This document shows, one piece after another, positions 23,107 to 31,517 of a stretch of 32,107 bases of DNA (positions within the stretch are counted from its first letter, which is position 1; each line of letters opens with the position of its first letter). The notes beneath the pieces were generated by a model. The model made no database searches. It was given only the letters and a program-made list of their open reading frames with translations, and had not been told where the DNA came from. The position numbers and the translations under genes were made by a program. Where the stretch lies: positions 1 through 32,107 of the forward strand of contig DXAM01000044.1 of assembly GCA_019117025.1 (NCBI GenBank), written 5' to 3'. Source of the stretch: Candidatus Microbacterium stercoravium. Lineage in GTDB: Bacteria; Actinomycetota; Actinomycetes; Actinomycetales; Microbacteriaceae.

Positions 23107-24355
23107 GAATGCTGCCGAACCTCTCTGCCGCGCGTCGGATGGCCGCGGACGATGCGAAGGCCTGTTCGGCCGTCTCACCGCGTTCGGCCGATGCCCACGC
23201 CTCCCGCATGCTGGCGACGCCGCCCGCAATGCCGTCGGGATGACCGTGGATGCCGCCTCCCGACAGCACGAGCATATCCGCGGTTCCCGTCGCGCGGAAC
23301 GTGGCGTGCGCGAGGCCCGCCCACTGGCCCGAGCTCAGCACGGGAACGGTGGGGGTGAGGCCGTGCAGCGGCGTTCGCACATCGGCGATCGCGTCGATCA
23401 CCTGCTCGTCCGACTCGTAGAACTTGTTGCTGATGCCGTTGGTGTGCAGATGGTCGGCGCCGGAGAGCCGCGCGAGCTTCTGCCACGCACGGAACGCGAT
23501 GCCCACCTGGTCGCTGCGCGCGATGGATCCGAGCATCGCGCGGTGCCCGTGGATCGGCACCTCCGCGTGGTTCCGCAGGAACTCCAGCCCCGACAGTCCC
23601 ACCATGTTGATGCAGGCCATGACGCAGGTGCCGCCGGCGGCGAGCACGAGGTCGTGGTTGCGCTCGAGGCGGTCGATGTCGTCGGTGATGTTGAAGGCAT
23701 ACATCGGCATCGTGCCGGTGCGGTCGGCATGTCGATGGAGCACGGGCATGATCGCCTTGACGCGCTCTTCGAGGGGAGAGTGAGGGCCGTTGCCCTGTAG
23801 CTCGTCGTCCTTGATGAAGTCGATGCCCGCCGCGGCGAGATCGGCGACGACCTCCGCCGTCTCCTGCGGCGTCAGGCCGATGCTGGGCTTGATGATGGTG
23901 CCGAGCATCGCCCCCTCGGTGCGCCCCGTGAGCCGGCGGGTGCCCTCGACGCCGAACGCGGGGCCGGCATACCGGTCGGCGAACTCACGAGGCAGATCGA
24001 GGTCGACCAGACGGATCGCGGCGAGCTCCTTGATCTCGAACAGGTTGCCGGCGACCGCCGCCAACAGATTGGGCAGCGACGGGCCGAAGTTGTCGAGCGG
24101 GAACTGCACGCGCACACGGGCCCGCTTGCGGTCGCGCGGGTCGCCGATGGTGCCCGGAAGCGGTGCGGATCCGCTCGGCGGAAGCTCTTCGATCTGCACG
24201 ACCTGTGCGGCGAAGCGCGCGCGGATGTCGTCGGACTCGCGCTCGACGCGCACGAAGGTGCCCGTCGACTGCTCGCCCGCGAGCACTTCCGCCGCCTGCT
24301 GCAGGGGCAGGGACGTCTCGATGATGTAGGTCGCGATGACCCGGCTGCTGCTCAT
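23099..24355 (-). CDS. RuBisCO large subunit-like protein (form IV RLP)
   Basis: GEQSTGTF, GTIIKPSIGLTPQETAEVV, GIDFIKDDELQGN, HGHRAML, DHLHTNGISNK, SGGGIHGHPDGIAGGVASMREA. These are RuBisCO-fold signatures with key substitutions. Confidence 0.93.
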   Translation of the reverse strand: MSSSRVIATYIIETSLPLQQAAEVLAGEQSTGTFVRVERESDDIRARFAAQVVQIEELPPSGSAPLPGTIGDPRDRKRARVRVQFPLDNFGPSLPNLLAAVAGNLFEIKELAAIRLVDLDLPREFADRYAGPAFGVEGTRRLTGRTEGAMLGTIIKPSIGLTPQETAEVVADLAAAGIDFIKDDELQGNGPHSPLEERVKAIMPVLHRHADRTGTMPMYAFNITDDIDRLERNHDLVLAAGGTCVMACINMVGLSGLEFLRNHAEVPIHGHRAMLGSIARSDQVGIAFRAWQKLARLSGADHLHTNGISNKFYESDEQVIDAIADVRTPLHGLTPTVPVLSSGQWAGLAHATFRATGTADMLVLSGGGIHGHPDGIAGGVASMREAWASAERGETAEQAFASSAAIRRAAERFGSIRV

Positions 24356-24363
24356 GCGCGCGA

Positions 24364-26346
24364 TCACCACACCACCGGAAGCCACACGGACATCTCGCCC
24401 GGCCCGCGGTTGCCCCATGCGAAGTAGGGCACGAGCCGCGCCGGAGCCGTGCTCACCGCGTCATCCTCCAGATCGTCGTAGAGCGCGTCGGAGTCGGCGA
24501 TCGGCAGCACCTGCAGCTCGCCCTCGAGCGCCGTCACGCGCGTGCCGGCGATCTCGGTCGGCACCGGCGACAGAGCGGATCCGCGGCGCCACGCCGCCTG
24601 TTCGAGCAGCACGCCGTCCGGCACATCGGCGCTCTCCAGGCAGTACACGACGGGGCCCCGCTGCACCGCGATCTGTCCGGTCAGCTCTTCGGCGAGCCGG
24701 TGTCCGCGCAGCACGCGGACCGGCATCGGCAGGTCGAGCACGATCTCGTCGCCGGCCCGCCACTCGCGCTGCACCCGCGTGTAGGTGCCGGGATCCGTGA
24801 CCGCGACGCCCTCGCCGTTGATCGTGAGAGAGGTGCCCGACGACCAGCCGGGGATCCGCAGGTTGAGGGGCAGGGATCCCGTCGCAGCGGTGACCGTGAA
24901 CGCGATGCGGCCGCTCCACGGATAGTCGCTCTCCTCGCGGAGCGCGAGGCTCGCGCCGTCGCGCGAGACGGAGATCTCGCTCCCCCCGTACTGGTTGACG
25001 AACAGGCCGTCCGCCCCGATGGACGCGGCGCGGGTGTGGAAGCTCGCGAGGGTCCGGGCGATGTTCGGCGGGCAGCAGAAGCACGTCATGTACTCCTGGC
25101 GCAGGCGCTCGTCCGACGGCGGCGGCGACGGCACGACCGGCTGGCCCGTGTCGCCGGGGCGGCGCAGCTCGAAGGGCAGTCGGCGCACCTGACGCAGCGC
25201 GTTGGTGTAAAAGTAGGCGTCGCCCGAGAGGCTGATGCTGGCGAGCAGGGCGTTGTACGCGATGCGCTCGATCACATCGGCGTACTGCGCATCGCCTGTG
25301 AGGGCGAGCATCCGCTCGCTCCAGAAGATCATTCCGATGTTCGCGCACGACTCGGCGTGCGCCGTCGTGTTCGGCAGCTGATAGGCGCGGCCGTACGCCT
25401 GGTGCACGCGGCTGATCTCGCCCTGCCACGGGTGGCCGTCGGGCGATGCGCCGTCGTACAGGGCGCCGCAGCCGCCGGTGAGATACATCTTCGTGTCGAC
25501 GACATCGGTCCACAGGCGCTCGAGAACGGCGCGCAGCTCGGTGTCGCCGGTCTCGAGCACGAGGTCGGCGAGGCCCGCGTAGAGGTAGTTCGCGCGCACG
25601 GCGTGGCCGGCGACCGCGTACTGATCGCGCACGGTGATGCGGTCCTGGTTGTCGTCGCCGCCCTCGTCGAAGTCGTCGCGCACCCGCAGGAAGGTCTGCG
25701 CGAGTTCGAGGTAGCGGCGGTCGCGCGTCAGTCGGAACAGCTCCATGACCGCCATGTAGTGCGACGGGCAGATCGCGCTGCGCGCGAGCTCGAGCGGCTT
25801 GTCGTTCGCCAGGTGCTCGAGGAATCGCGCGGCGTTCTTGCCGATCGCGAGCAGTGATTCGCTTCCGGTCACCTCGTAGTGGCGCACGCCGGCGCTGATC
25901 AGGTGGCCGAGGTTGTAGGTCTCGAAGTTGAAGCGGTCGGCGAGCGCCGTCACGGCATCGCCGTTGCGCTCGGCGATCGTCGTGGGCGTGTGCACGTAAC
26001 CGTCGTCGCGCTGCACCCGCGAGATCATCCCGGCGAGATGCTCGATCCGGGCGGCGAGCTCATCGTTCGGATCTGTCTCGAGGCTGTCGATCGCAGCCTC
26101 CATCCACTTGTACATGTCGCCGTCCATGAACGGAGGGCCGATGTGCTGCCCCTCGCGCTCGCCGAGGGCGATCTGGAAGTTGCGGAGCCCGGGGCTGATC
26201 TCGGGGTCGCTGAGGCTCGCCCAGATCTGCGGAATCGTCACGTCGCGCGTGCGTTCGTGGATGCGGCCCCAGAAGCCGTTCGACCATTGAGCTTCGGCGG
26301 CGCTGAGGTGCGTCATCGGGGCTCTTTCGCGGGGTGCCGCTGTCAT
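24364..26346 (-). CDS. GH127 family (DUF1680) glycoside hydrolase, beta-L-arabinofuranosidase-like, no signal peptide
   Basis: NGFWGRIHERTRDVTIPQIW, QRDDGYVHT, AESCANIGMIFWSERML, YMTCFCCPPNIARTLASFH. Glu/Cys/Cys-Cys residues consistent with the GH127 Zn-Cys site. Confidence 0.92.
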   Translation of the reverse strand: MTAAPRERAPMTHLSAAEAQWSNGFWGRIHERTRDVTIPQIWASLSDPEISPGLRNFQIALGEREGQHIGPPFMDGDMYKWMEAAIDSLETDPNDELAARIEHLAGMISRVQRDDGYVHTPTTIAERNGDAVTALADRFNFETYNLGHLISAGVRHYEVTGSESLLAIGKNAARFLEHLANDKPLELARSAICPSHYMAVMELFRLTRDRRYLELAQTFLRVRDDFDEGGDDNQDRITVRDQYAVAGHAVRANYLYAGLADLVLETGDTELRAVLERLWTDVVDTKMYLTGGCGALYDGASPDGHPWQGEISRVHQAYGRAYQLPNTTAHAESCANIGMIFWSERMLALTGDAQYADVIERIAYNALLASISLSGDAYFYTNALRQVRRLPFELRRPGDTGQPVVPSPPPSDERLRQEYMTCFCCPPNIARTLASFHTRAASIGADGLFVNQYGGSEISVSRDGASLALREESDYPWSGRIAFTVTAATGSLPLNLRIPGWSSGTSLTINGEGVAVTDPGTYTRVQREWRAGDEIVLDLPMPVRVLRGHRLAEELTGQIAVQRGPVVYCLESADVPDGVLLEQAAWRRGSALSPVPTEIAGTRVTALEGELQVLPIADSDALYDDLEDDAVSTAPARLVPYFAWGNRGPGEMSVWLPVVW

Positions 26347-26393
26347 GGGGATCCTTCCGGAGAACGTCGTGTAATGTCGATTGAGTCACAGTT

Positions 26394-26446
26394 TGGATAA
26401 AAATTCAACCCCGAGTGTTGACGCGAACACGAATCTTTCCTACTGT
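26394..26446 (+). promoter_or_regulatory. Promoter of the second ABC operon with candidate SorC-family operator
   Basis: TGGATAAAAATTCAACCC (26394-26411) matches 14/18 with a site upstream of the SorC gene. -35 TTGACG (26418-26423), 17-bp spacer, -10 TACTGT (26441-26446). Confidence 0.65.
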
Positions 26447-26482
26447 TCTCGCGTACCCCGCACCACGTCAAGGAGGACGCTC

Positions 26483-27805
26483 ATGACCATCCGCAACTCA
26501 CGCAGACGCCTGGTTCTCACAGGCCTATCATTCGTCGCTGTCGCAGCTCTCGCCGGTTGCTCCGGAGGATCGAGCGACCCGTCCGGCGGCGCCGATGGTT
26601 CGAGCGACGAGCCTGGCTCGTTCACGGTGCTCACCGCGAACGAGAACCAGGCGCTCGAGGATCAGCTCACCGCACTCGCCGAGGGGGCATGCTCGGAAGA
26701 GAACGAGGCGATGCCGCTCGAGCACCAGAAGACGGCGCAGGCCGACACGGTGCAGAAGGTCACGCAGCTCGCGAGCCAGGGAGCGCTGCCGCAGCACTTC
26801 ATCGCGGGCACCGACATGGTGCGGCCGGACGGCGACCTCGGCTCGGGCGGACTCGTCGCCGACTACGAAGAAGTGCTGGGCGATGCGTTCGACAACATCC
26901 TCCCCGCGGCTGCATCGACCGTGGAAAACGTCTACGGCGGCATGGTCTCGTTGCCGTACCAGTACAACCTCGAGGGCATTTGGTACAACAAGCAGATGTT
27001 CTCGGAGGCCGGGGTCGACGAGCCCCAGACCTTCCAGGAGCTGCTCGACGCCAGCGCGGCCCTCGAAGAGGCGGGTTATCAGCCCCTCACGACGGCGGGC
27101 GCTGACGGCTGGCCGATGACGCGGCTCATGGGCATGTACATCTTCCGCAACGTGGGCCCGGATGCGATGCAGAAGATCGCCGACGGTGAGGCGAAGCTCA
27201 CGGATCCCGAGTACCTCGCGGGCGCCGAAGCGCTCAAGCAGCTCGCCGACGAGGGTTACTTCGGCGACGGGTTCTCGACCATGGACTCGGGCACGTCGGC
27301 CGCGGCCTTCCTCACGGGCAAGGCGGCGATGAAGTACGACGGTTCGTGGCTGCTGAGCAACATCAATGACCCCGAGCAGAACGAGATCGGCGAAGAGAAC
27401 GTCGGCTTCATGCCCTTCCCCGCTGTCGAAGGCGGTGCCGGTGACATCAACCAGTGGGCCGCGAACGCCGGCGCCGCGATGTCGGCGAACGCCGAGACCA
27501 TGGGGCCGAACACGACGGCCTGGTTCGAGTGCATCGCAGAGAACTACGGCGCGCAGGCGCTCAACACGGCGGGCATCGTCTCCGGCTTCGCGATCAACGA
27601 TGAGGTGACGGACGTGCCTGCTGCGACCGCCGTCGTGCAGGAGAAGGTCGAGGGCATCGACGAGACGGTGCTCTGGTTCGAGGCATTGTTCGACGCCAAG
27701 TCGAACTCGCTCGCTTCGACGAACGCGAGCCTGCTCGTGACTGATCAGATGAGCGCCGAGGACTACATGGCCGAACTCCAGGCGAGCATCGAGGCGTCGC
27801 TCTAA
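26483..27805 (+). CDS. ABC transporter extracellular solute-binding lipoprotein (paralogue of 5062-6357)
   Basis: Lipobox ALAGCSGGSS; YNLEGIWYNKQMFSEAGVDEPQTFQEL; EENVGFMPFPAVEGGAGD. AAGGAGG Shine-Dalgarno. Confidence 0.92.
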   Translation: MTIRNSRRRLVLTGLSFVAVAALAGCSGGSSDPSGGADGSSDEPGSFTVLTANENQALEDQLTALAEGACSEENEAMPLEHQKTAQADTVQKVTQLASQGALPQHFIAGTDMVRPDGDLGSGGLVADYEEVLGDAFDNILPAAASTVENVYGGMVSLPYQYNLEGIWYNKQMFSEAGVDEPQTFQELLDASAALEEAGYQPLTTAGADGWPMTRLMGMYIFRNVGPDAMQKIADGEAKLTDPEYLAGAEALKQLADEGYFGDGFSTMDSGTSAAAFLTGKAAMKYDGSWLLSNINDPEQNEIGEENVGFMPFPAVEGGAGDINQWAANAGAAMSANAETMGPNTTAWFECIAENYGAQALNTAGIVSGFAINDEVTDVPAATAVVQEKVEGIDETVLWFEALFDAKSNSLASTNASLLVTDQMSAEDYMAELQASIEASL

Positions 27806-27816
27806 ACCCCCACATC

Positions 27817-27846
27817 GCCCGGCCCTCCGATCGAGGAGGGCCGGGC
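27817..27846 (+). terminator. Intercistronic hairpin after the SBP gene (possible attenuator or 3'-stabiliser)
   Basis: GCCCGGCCCTCC-GATCGA-GGAGGGCCGGGC: perfect 12-bp stem, 6-nt loop, 11 nt after the stop codon. Confidence 0.7.
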
Positions 27847-27868
27847 CACGACACGGAAGGTGCGGTAG

Positions 27869-28750
27869 ATGTCGCGTGTCTTCGGGGATCGCAAGACGGT
27901 CCTCATCCTGCTCGTGCCCGTGCTCGCGGTGTACGGCCTGCTCAAGGTCGTGCCGGTGCTCTGGTCGCTCGGCCTCTCGTTCTTCGAGGGAAACACGCTG
28001 CGCGGGTTCGAGTTCGTCGGCTTCGACAACTTCACGACCTTCTTCACCGATGGCCCCGCGCTCCATGCGCTGTGGGTGACGGTGTACTTCGCGGTCGTGA
28101 TGACGGCCGCTCAGGTGGTGATGGGATACCTGCTCGCCCTGATGTACGTGTTCGTGCTGCGCAAGGGCTCGGCGTTCCTCCGCACCGCGGTGTTCTTCCC
28201 GATGGTGCTGCCGACCGTCGCCGTGGCGATGCTGTTCAAGAGCTTCGTCGCCGTCGGCGACAACCAGGGCCCCGTCAACGATGTCATCAACCTCTTCGGC
28301 GGCGACAGCGTCGAGTTCCTTGCGACGACGTCGGGCACGATGACCGTCGCGATCCTGATGACGCTGTGGACCTCGATGGGCTTCTACGCGGTGCTGCTGT
28401 ACACGGGGCTGCTCGACATTCCCGACGAGGTCATCGAATCGGCGCGCATCGATGGCGCGAGCGGGCTGCGGCTCGTGCGTCACATCGTGCTGCCGCTGTC
28501 GGCGCCGATCCTGCTGTCGTCGATCATCTTCAGCTTCAACTCGACGCTCAAGGTGTTCGACAGCCTGCTCGCGCTGAACAACGGCGGACCCGGTACCTCG
28601 ACCTCGCCACTCACGCTGTACATGTATCGCACCGCTTTCGAGTACGCCGAGTACGGCTACGGCTCGACGATCGCTCTCGTGCTCACCCTGCTCTGCCTGG
28701 TGTTTACGGTGACCGTATTCCGGTCGTCGGCGAAGCGGACGGAGGACTGA
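27869..28750 (+). CDS. ABC sugar transporter permease (MalF-like)
   Basis: Multi-span protein. ESARIDGASGLRLVRHIVLPLSAPILLSSIIFSFNSTLKVFD signature. Confidence 0.92.
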   Translation: MSRVFGDRKTVLILLVPVLAVYGLLKVVPVLWSLGLSFFEGNTLRGFEFVGFDNFTTFFTDGPALHALWVTVYFAVVMTAAQVVMGYLLALMYVFVLRKGSAFLRTAVFFPMVLPTVAVAMLFKSFVAVGDNQGPVNDVINLFGGDSVEFLATTSGTMTVAILMTLWTSMGFYAVLLYTGLLDIPDEVIESARIDGASGLRLVRHIVLPLSAPILLSSIIFSFNSTLKVFDSLLALNNGGPGTSTSPLTLYMYRTAFEYAEYGYGSTIALVLTLLCLVFTVTVFRSSAKRTED

Positions 28751-28751
28751 G

Positions 28752-29657
28752 ATGAGCGCTACCCAGAACCTGATTCAGGCCGAGCCCGTCTCGCGCAAAC
28801 TCCCGCGTCGGGCGGCGTCGCGGCGCGCCAAGCGAATCCTGCGCCGGATCCCGGTGTGGCTGTCGGTGACCGTGCTGCTGGTCGTCGTGCTGTACCCGAT
28901 GCTGTGGATGATCCTCGGATCGTTCAAAACGCAGGGCGAGTTCTTCGCGAACCCGACCTGGGCGCTGCCGGAGAGCCTCAACTTCGCGAACTACATCGAG
29001 GCGTTCACGCGAGGCAACATCGCGCTCAACTACCGCAACAGCCTCATCGTGACGATCCCCTCGGTCGTGCTCATCATCTTCCTCGGCGTCGCCGCCGGAT
29101 ACGCGCTCGAAGTCATGGTCTGGAAGGGCCGCCGACCGACGCTGCTGCTCATCATGGCGGGCATCATGGTGCCCGGACAGATGATCCTCGTGCCGCTGTT
29201 CACCGCGTACTTCAAGATCGGCATCACCGACAGCCTGCTGCCGATGATCCTCACCTACACAGCGATGGGCATTCCTCTCACGACGTTCCTCATGGCCGCC
29301 TATTTCCGCTCCGTGCCGCGCGAGCTGTTCGAGGCGGCGACGATGGACGGGTCGAGCCCGCTCCGATCGTTCTTCGTGATCGGGATTCCGATGATGAAGA
29401 ACGCCATGCTGACGATCGGCCTCGTGCAGTTCTTCAGCGTGTTCAACGATCTGCTCATCGCACTGACGTTCACGACGAGGCCCGACCTCGCGACGATCCA
29501 GGTCGGTCTGCTGAGCCTGTCCGACCAGTACGGTGGGACCAACTACGGTGCGCTGTTCGCAGCCGTGAGCATCAACATCGTGGCGCTGCTGATCGTGTTC
29601 ATCTTCCTCAATAAGAAGATCATGGCGGGCATGGCCGCCGGATCCGTGAAGGGATAG
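28752..29657 (+). CDS. ABC sugar transporter permease (MalG-like)
   Basis: PRELFEAATMDGSSPLRSFFVIGIPMMKNAMLTIGLVQFFSVFNDLL signature. Confidence 0.92.
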   Translation: MSATQNLIQAEPVSRKLPRRAASRRAKRILRRIPVWLSVTVLLVVVLYPMLWMILGSFKTQGEFFANPTWALPESLNFANYIEAFTRGNIALNYRNSLIVTIPSVVLIIFLGVAAGYALEVMVWKGRRPTLLLIMAGIMVPGQMILVPLFTAYFKIGITDSLLPMILTYTAMGIPLTTFLMAAYFRSVPRELFEAATMDGSSPLRSFFVIGIPMMKNAMLTIGLVQFFSVFNDLLIALTFTTRPDLATIQVGLLSLSDQYGGTNYGALFAAVSINIVALLIVFIFLNKKIMAGMAAGSVKG

Positions 29658-30313
29658 TGCCGATGACGAAGATCGCGTTTCTGCATACCGGGGCCGTTGT
29701 GATCCCGCCGGTGATGGAGCTCGCCCGCGAGCTGCTGCCGGGGGCGACGCCCATCAACTACCTCGACGACCGCATCGTCGCCGACCTGCGCGACCCCGTG
29801 CTCGCCGAGTCGGTGCCGCAGCGGGTCGCGAACCTCGTCGAGAGCGCCAAGGCGGCCGGAGCCGATGCCGTGATGCTCACCTGCTCGTCGATCTCGCAGC
29901 TGGCCGCGCCCACAGCCGAGCGCGCCGGGATCGACGTGCTGCGGATCGATGAGGCGATGGCCGATGAGGCGGTCGCCGCGGGCGAGCGGATCGCCGTGGT
30001 CGCGACGCTGCCGACGACCTGTGAGCCGACGGCAGCGCTGATCCGCGAGCGCGCATCGCTCGCCGGAACGGATCCGCGGATCGAGGCCGTCGTGGTCGAC
30101 GGGGCGTTCGAGGCCGTGGCCGCGGGAGAGCGCGAGACCCACGATGCTCTCGTCGTCGCGGCGATCGAGCGGGCCGCCGAAGCGGTCGACGTCGTCGTGC
30201 TGGCGCAGGCCTCGATGGCGACCGCGGCCGAGAAGGCCGAGGTCGCTGTTCCCGTGCTCACGAGCCTGCGGCCCGGGATCACACGGCTCGCCGAGCGGTT
30301 CGCGCGCGGCTGA
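29657..30313 (+). CDS. Asp/Glu racemase-superfamily-like protein (function uncertain)
   Basis: ADAVMLTCSSISQLAAPTAERAGIDVLRIDEAMADEAV, IAVVATLPTTCEPTAALI, VDVVVLAQASMATAA. Starts at GTG 29657, overlapping the permease stop, or at ATG 29663. Confidence 0.7.
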   Translation: MPMTKIAFLHTGAVVIPPVMELARELLPGATPINYLDDRIVADLRDPVLAESVPQRVANLVESAKAAGADAVMLTCSSISQLAAPTAERAGIDVLRIDEAMADEAVAAGERIAVVATLPTTCEPTAALIRERASLAGTDPRIEAVVVDGAFEAVAAGERETHDALVVAAIERAAEAVDVVVLAQASMATAAEKAEVAVPVLTSLRPGITRLAERFARG

Positions 30314-30326
30314 CGCAGCGGTCCCG

Positions 30327-30357
30327 GTCAGAGGTGCTCGTCGCCGACGAGCACCTC
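30327..30357. terminator. Perfect hairpin at the convergent racemase-like/SorC junction (candidate bidirectional terminator)
   Basis: CAGAGGTGCTCGTCG-C-CGACGAGCACCTCTG: 15-nt arms (effective loop 3 nt or more). It overlaps the last codons and stop of the SorC-family gene. Confidence 0.7.
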
Positions 30358-31338
30358 TGCCGTGCGCACGTCGGTGATGAGCGTGGTGATCCATCCGCCC
30401 GCGAGAGCACCGCGGATCGCCGGGATCTTCCGGGGACCGCCGGCGAGGCCGACGCGGCGCGGGATGCGCATGATCGCCTCGGTCGGGATCGCGATGATGC
30501 GGTCGTCGAGGTCGCCCTCCACAAGAGATCCGTCGGCCCGGAAGATTCGGTGGCAGATGTCTCCTACGGCGCCGCTGTCGAGGAGCTGGCGGCGCTCTTC
30601 CGACGAGAACGCGTTGCCGCTCGACTCGAGCACGTCAGACGGCTCGATGCTGCCGATACCCATGATGGCGACCGAGAGCTCCTGCCAGTGGCGCGTGACC
30701 TCCTGCATCGAGACATCGCGCAGCAGGCTGTCGCGCATCGCGGTGTCGGCAACGATCCCCGGTGCCGACACGTAGACGGGATCCGCCCCGATCATCCGTG
30801 CCAGCTCGCCGAGGATGCGGTTCGAGTGGCTCTGTGCTTCTGGCGCCCCGAGGCCGCCGAGCAGCTGTATGACTTCCTTGGCGCCGCGCGGATTGAGCGG
30901 ACGCATGCGGTCGACCATCGCGAGGACCGTCTGGCTCCACGACGAGACGCCGACGCGATCGTTGCCCGAGAACGACGCCTCGAGGTAGCCGGCGGCGCCG
31001 GCGCCGATCGCTGCCAGCACGTCACCGTCGTCGGCATCGTCTTCGACATCGACGATCACGGCTTCTTTGAGGCCGAAACGCGCTTCGAGTTCGTCTTCGA
31101 GCTCGCCGTACACGCCCGGAGCGGAGCTCACGATCGTCCGGATGATGCCGGCCCTCTCCGCGCGCTTGAGCAAGCGGGAGACCTTCGCCTGCGAGATGCT
31201 CAGGGTGGCGGCGATCTCGGCCTGACGAATGCCGCGCTCGTGGTACATTCGCGCAATCTTCGTCATGAGGCGCGTCTGGCCGTCGGCCTGGGGAAACGAT
31301 GTCGGTGTCACGCGAGCTCCATTGTCCGAGGTCCGCAC
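30328..31338 (-). CDS. SorC-family (sugar-binding) transcriptional regulator
   Basis: HTH MTKIARMYHERGIRQAEIAATLSISQAKVSRLLKRAERAGIIR, then a sugar-binding domain (VGVSSWSQTVLAMVDRM, IIAIPTEAIMRIPRRVGLAGGPRKIPAIRGALAGGWITTLITDVRTAEVLV). Confidence 0.9.
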   Translation of the reverse strand: MRTSDNGARVTPTSFPQADGQTRLMTKIARMYHERGIRQAEIAATLSISQAKVSRLLKRAERAGIIRTIVSSAPGVYGELEDELEARFGLKEAVIVDVEDDADDGDVLAAIGAGAAGYLEASFSGNDRVGVSSWSQTVLAMVDRMRPLNPRGAKEVIQLLGGLGAPEAQSHSNRILGELARMIGADPVYVSAPGIVADTAMRDSLLRDVSMQEVTRHWQELSVAIMGIGSIEPSDVLESSGNAFSSEERRQLLDSGAVGDICHRIFRADGSLVEGDLDDRIIAIPTEAIMRIPRRVGLAGGPRKIPAIRGALAGGWITTLITDVRTAEVLVGDEHL

Positions 31339-31363
31339 CTGCGGCAGTGCGTGGGAAATCTCA

Positions 31364-31387
31364 GGGCAGAATCTTTATGCAGATTCT
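31364..31387 (-). promoter_or_regulatory. Candidate SorC-family autoregulatory operator
   Basis: Inverted repeat AGAATC-tttatgca-GATTCT (31368-31387). The reverse complement TGCATAAAGATTCTGCCC (31364-31381) matches the 26394 site at 14/18. Confidence 0.6.
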
Positions 31388-31484
31388 AGCGCGATGAGCT
31401 CGGATCCTCGTATGCGACGAGCATAGTCGGCGCAGTGATCGAGTGTGATCGAACGGGCGGAGGCGCATGTTGCGGCTGCGTTAG

Positions 31485-31497
31485 TGTTCCGGGAACA
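31485..31497 (+). promoter_or_regulatory. 13-bp palindrome TGTTCC-G-GGAACA upstream of the acyltransferase gene
   Basis: Read directly, 20 nt upstream of the ATG at 31518. Confidence 0.4.
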
Positions 31498-31517
31498 GAC
31501 GCTCTGAAGGGACGACG

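Noticed and set aside
23099-24355. RLP as a genuine CO2-fixing RuBisCO
   Set aside because: K177 and H298 equivalents are substituted (KPS, HRAML), and the context is a sugar-catabolic operon with no phosphoribulokinase or small subunit.
26528-28483. 651-aa minus-strand ORF opposite the second SBP/permease genes
   Set aside because: Antisense shadow of clear ABC transporter frames; biased composition.
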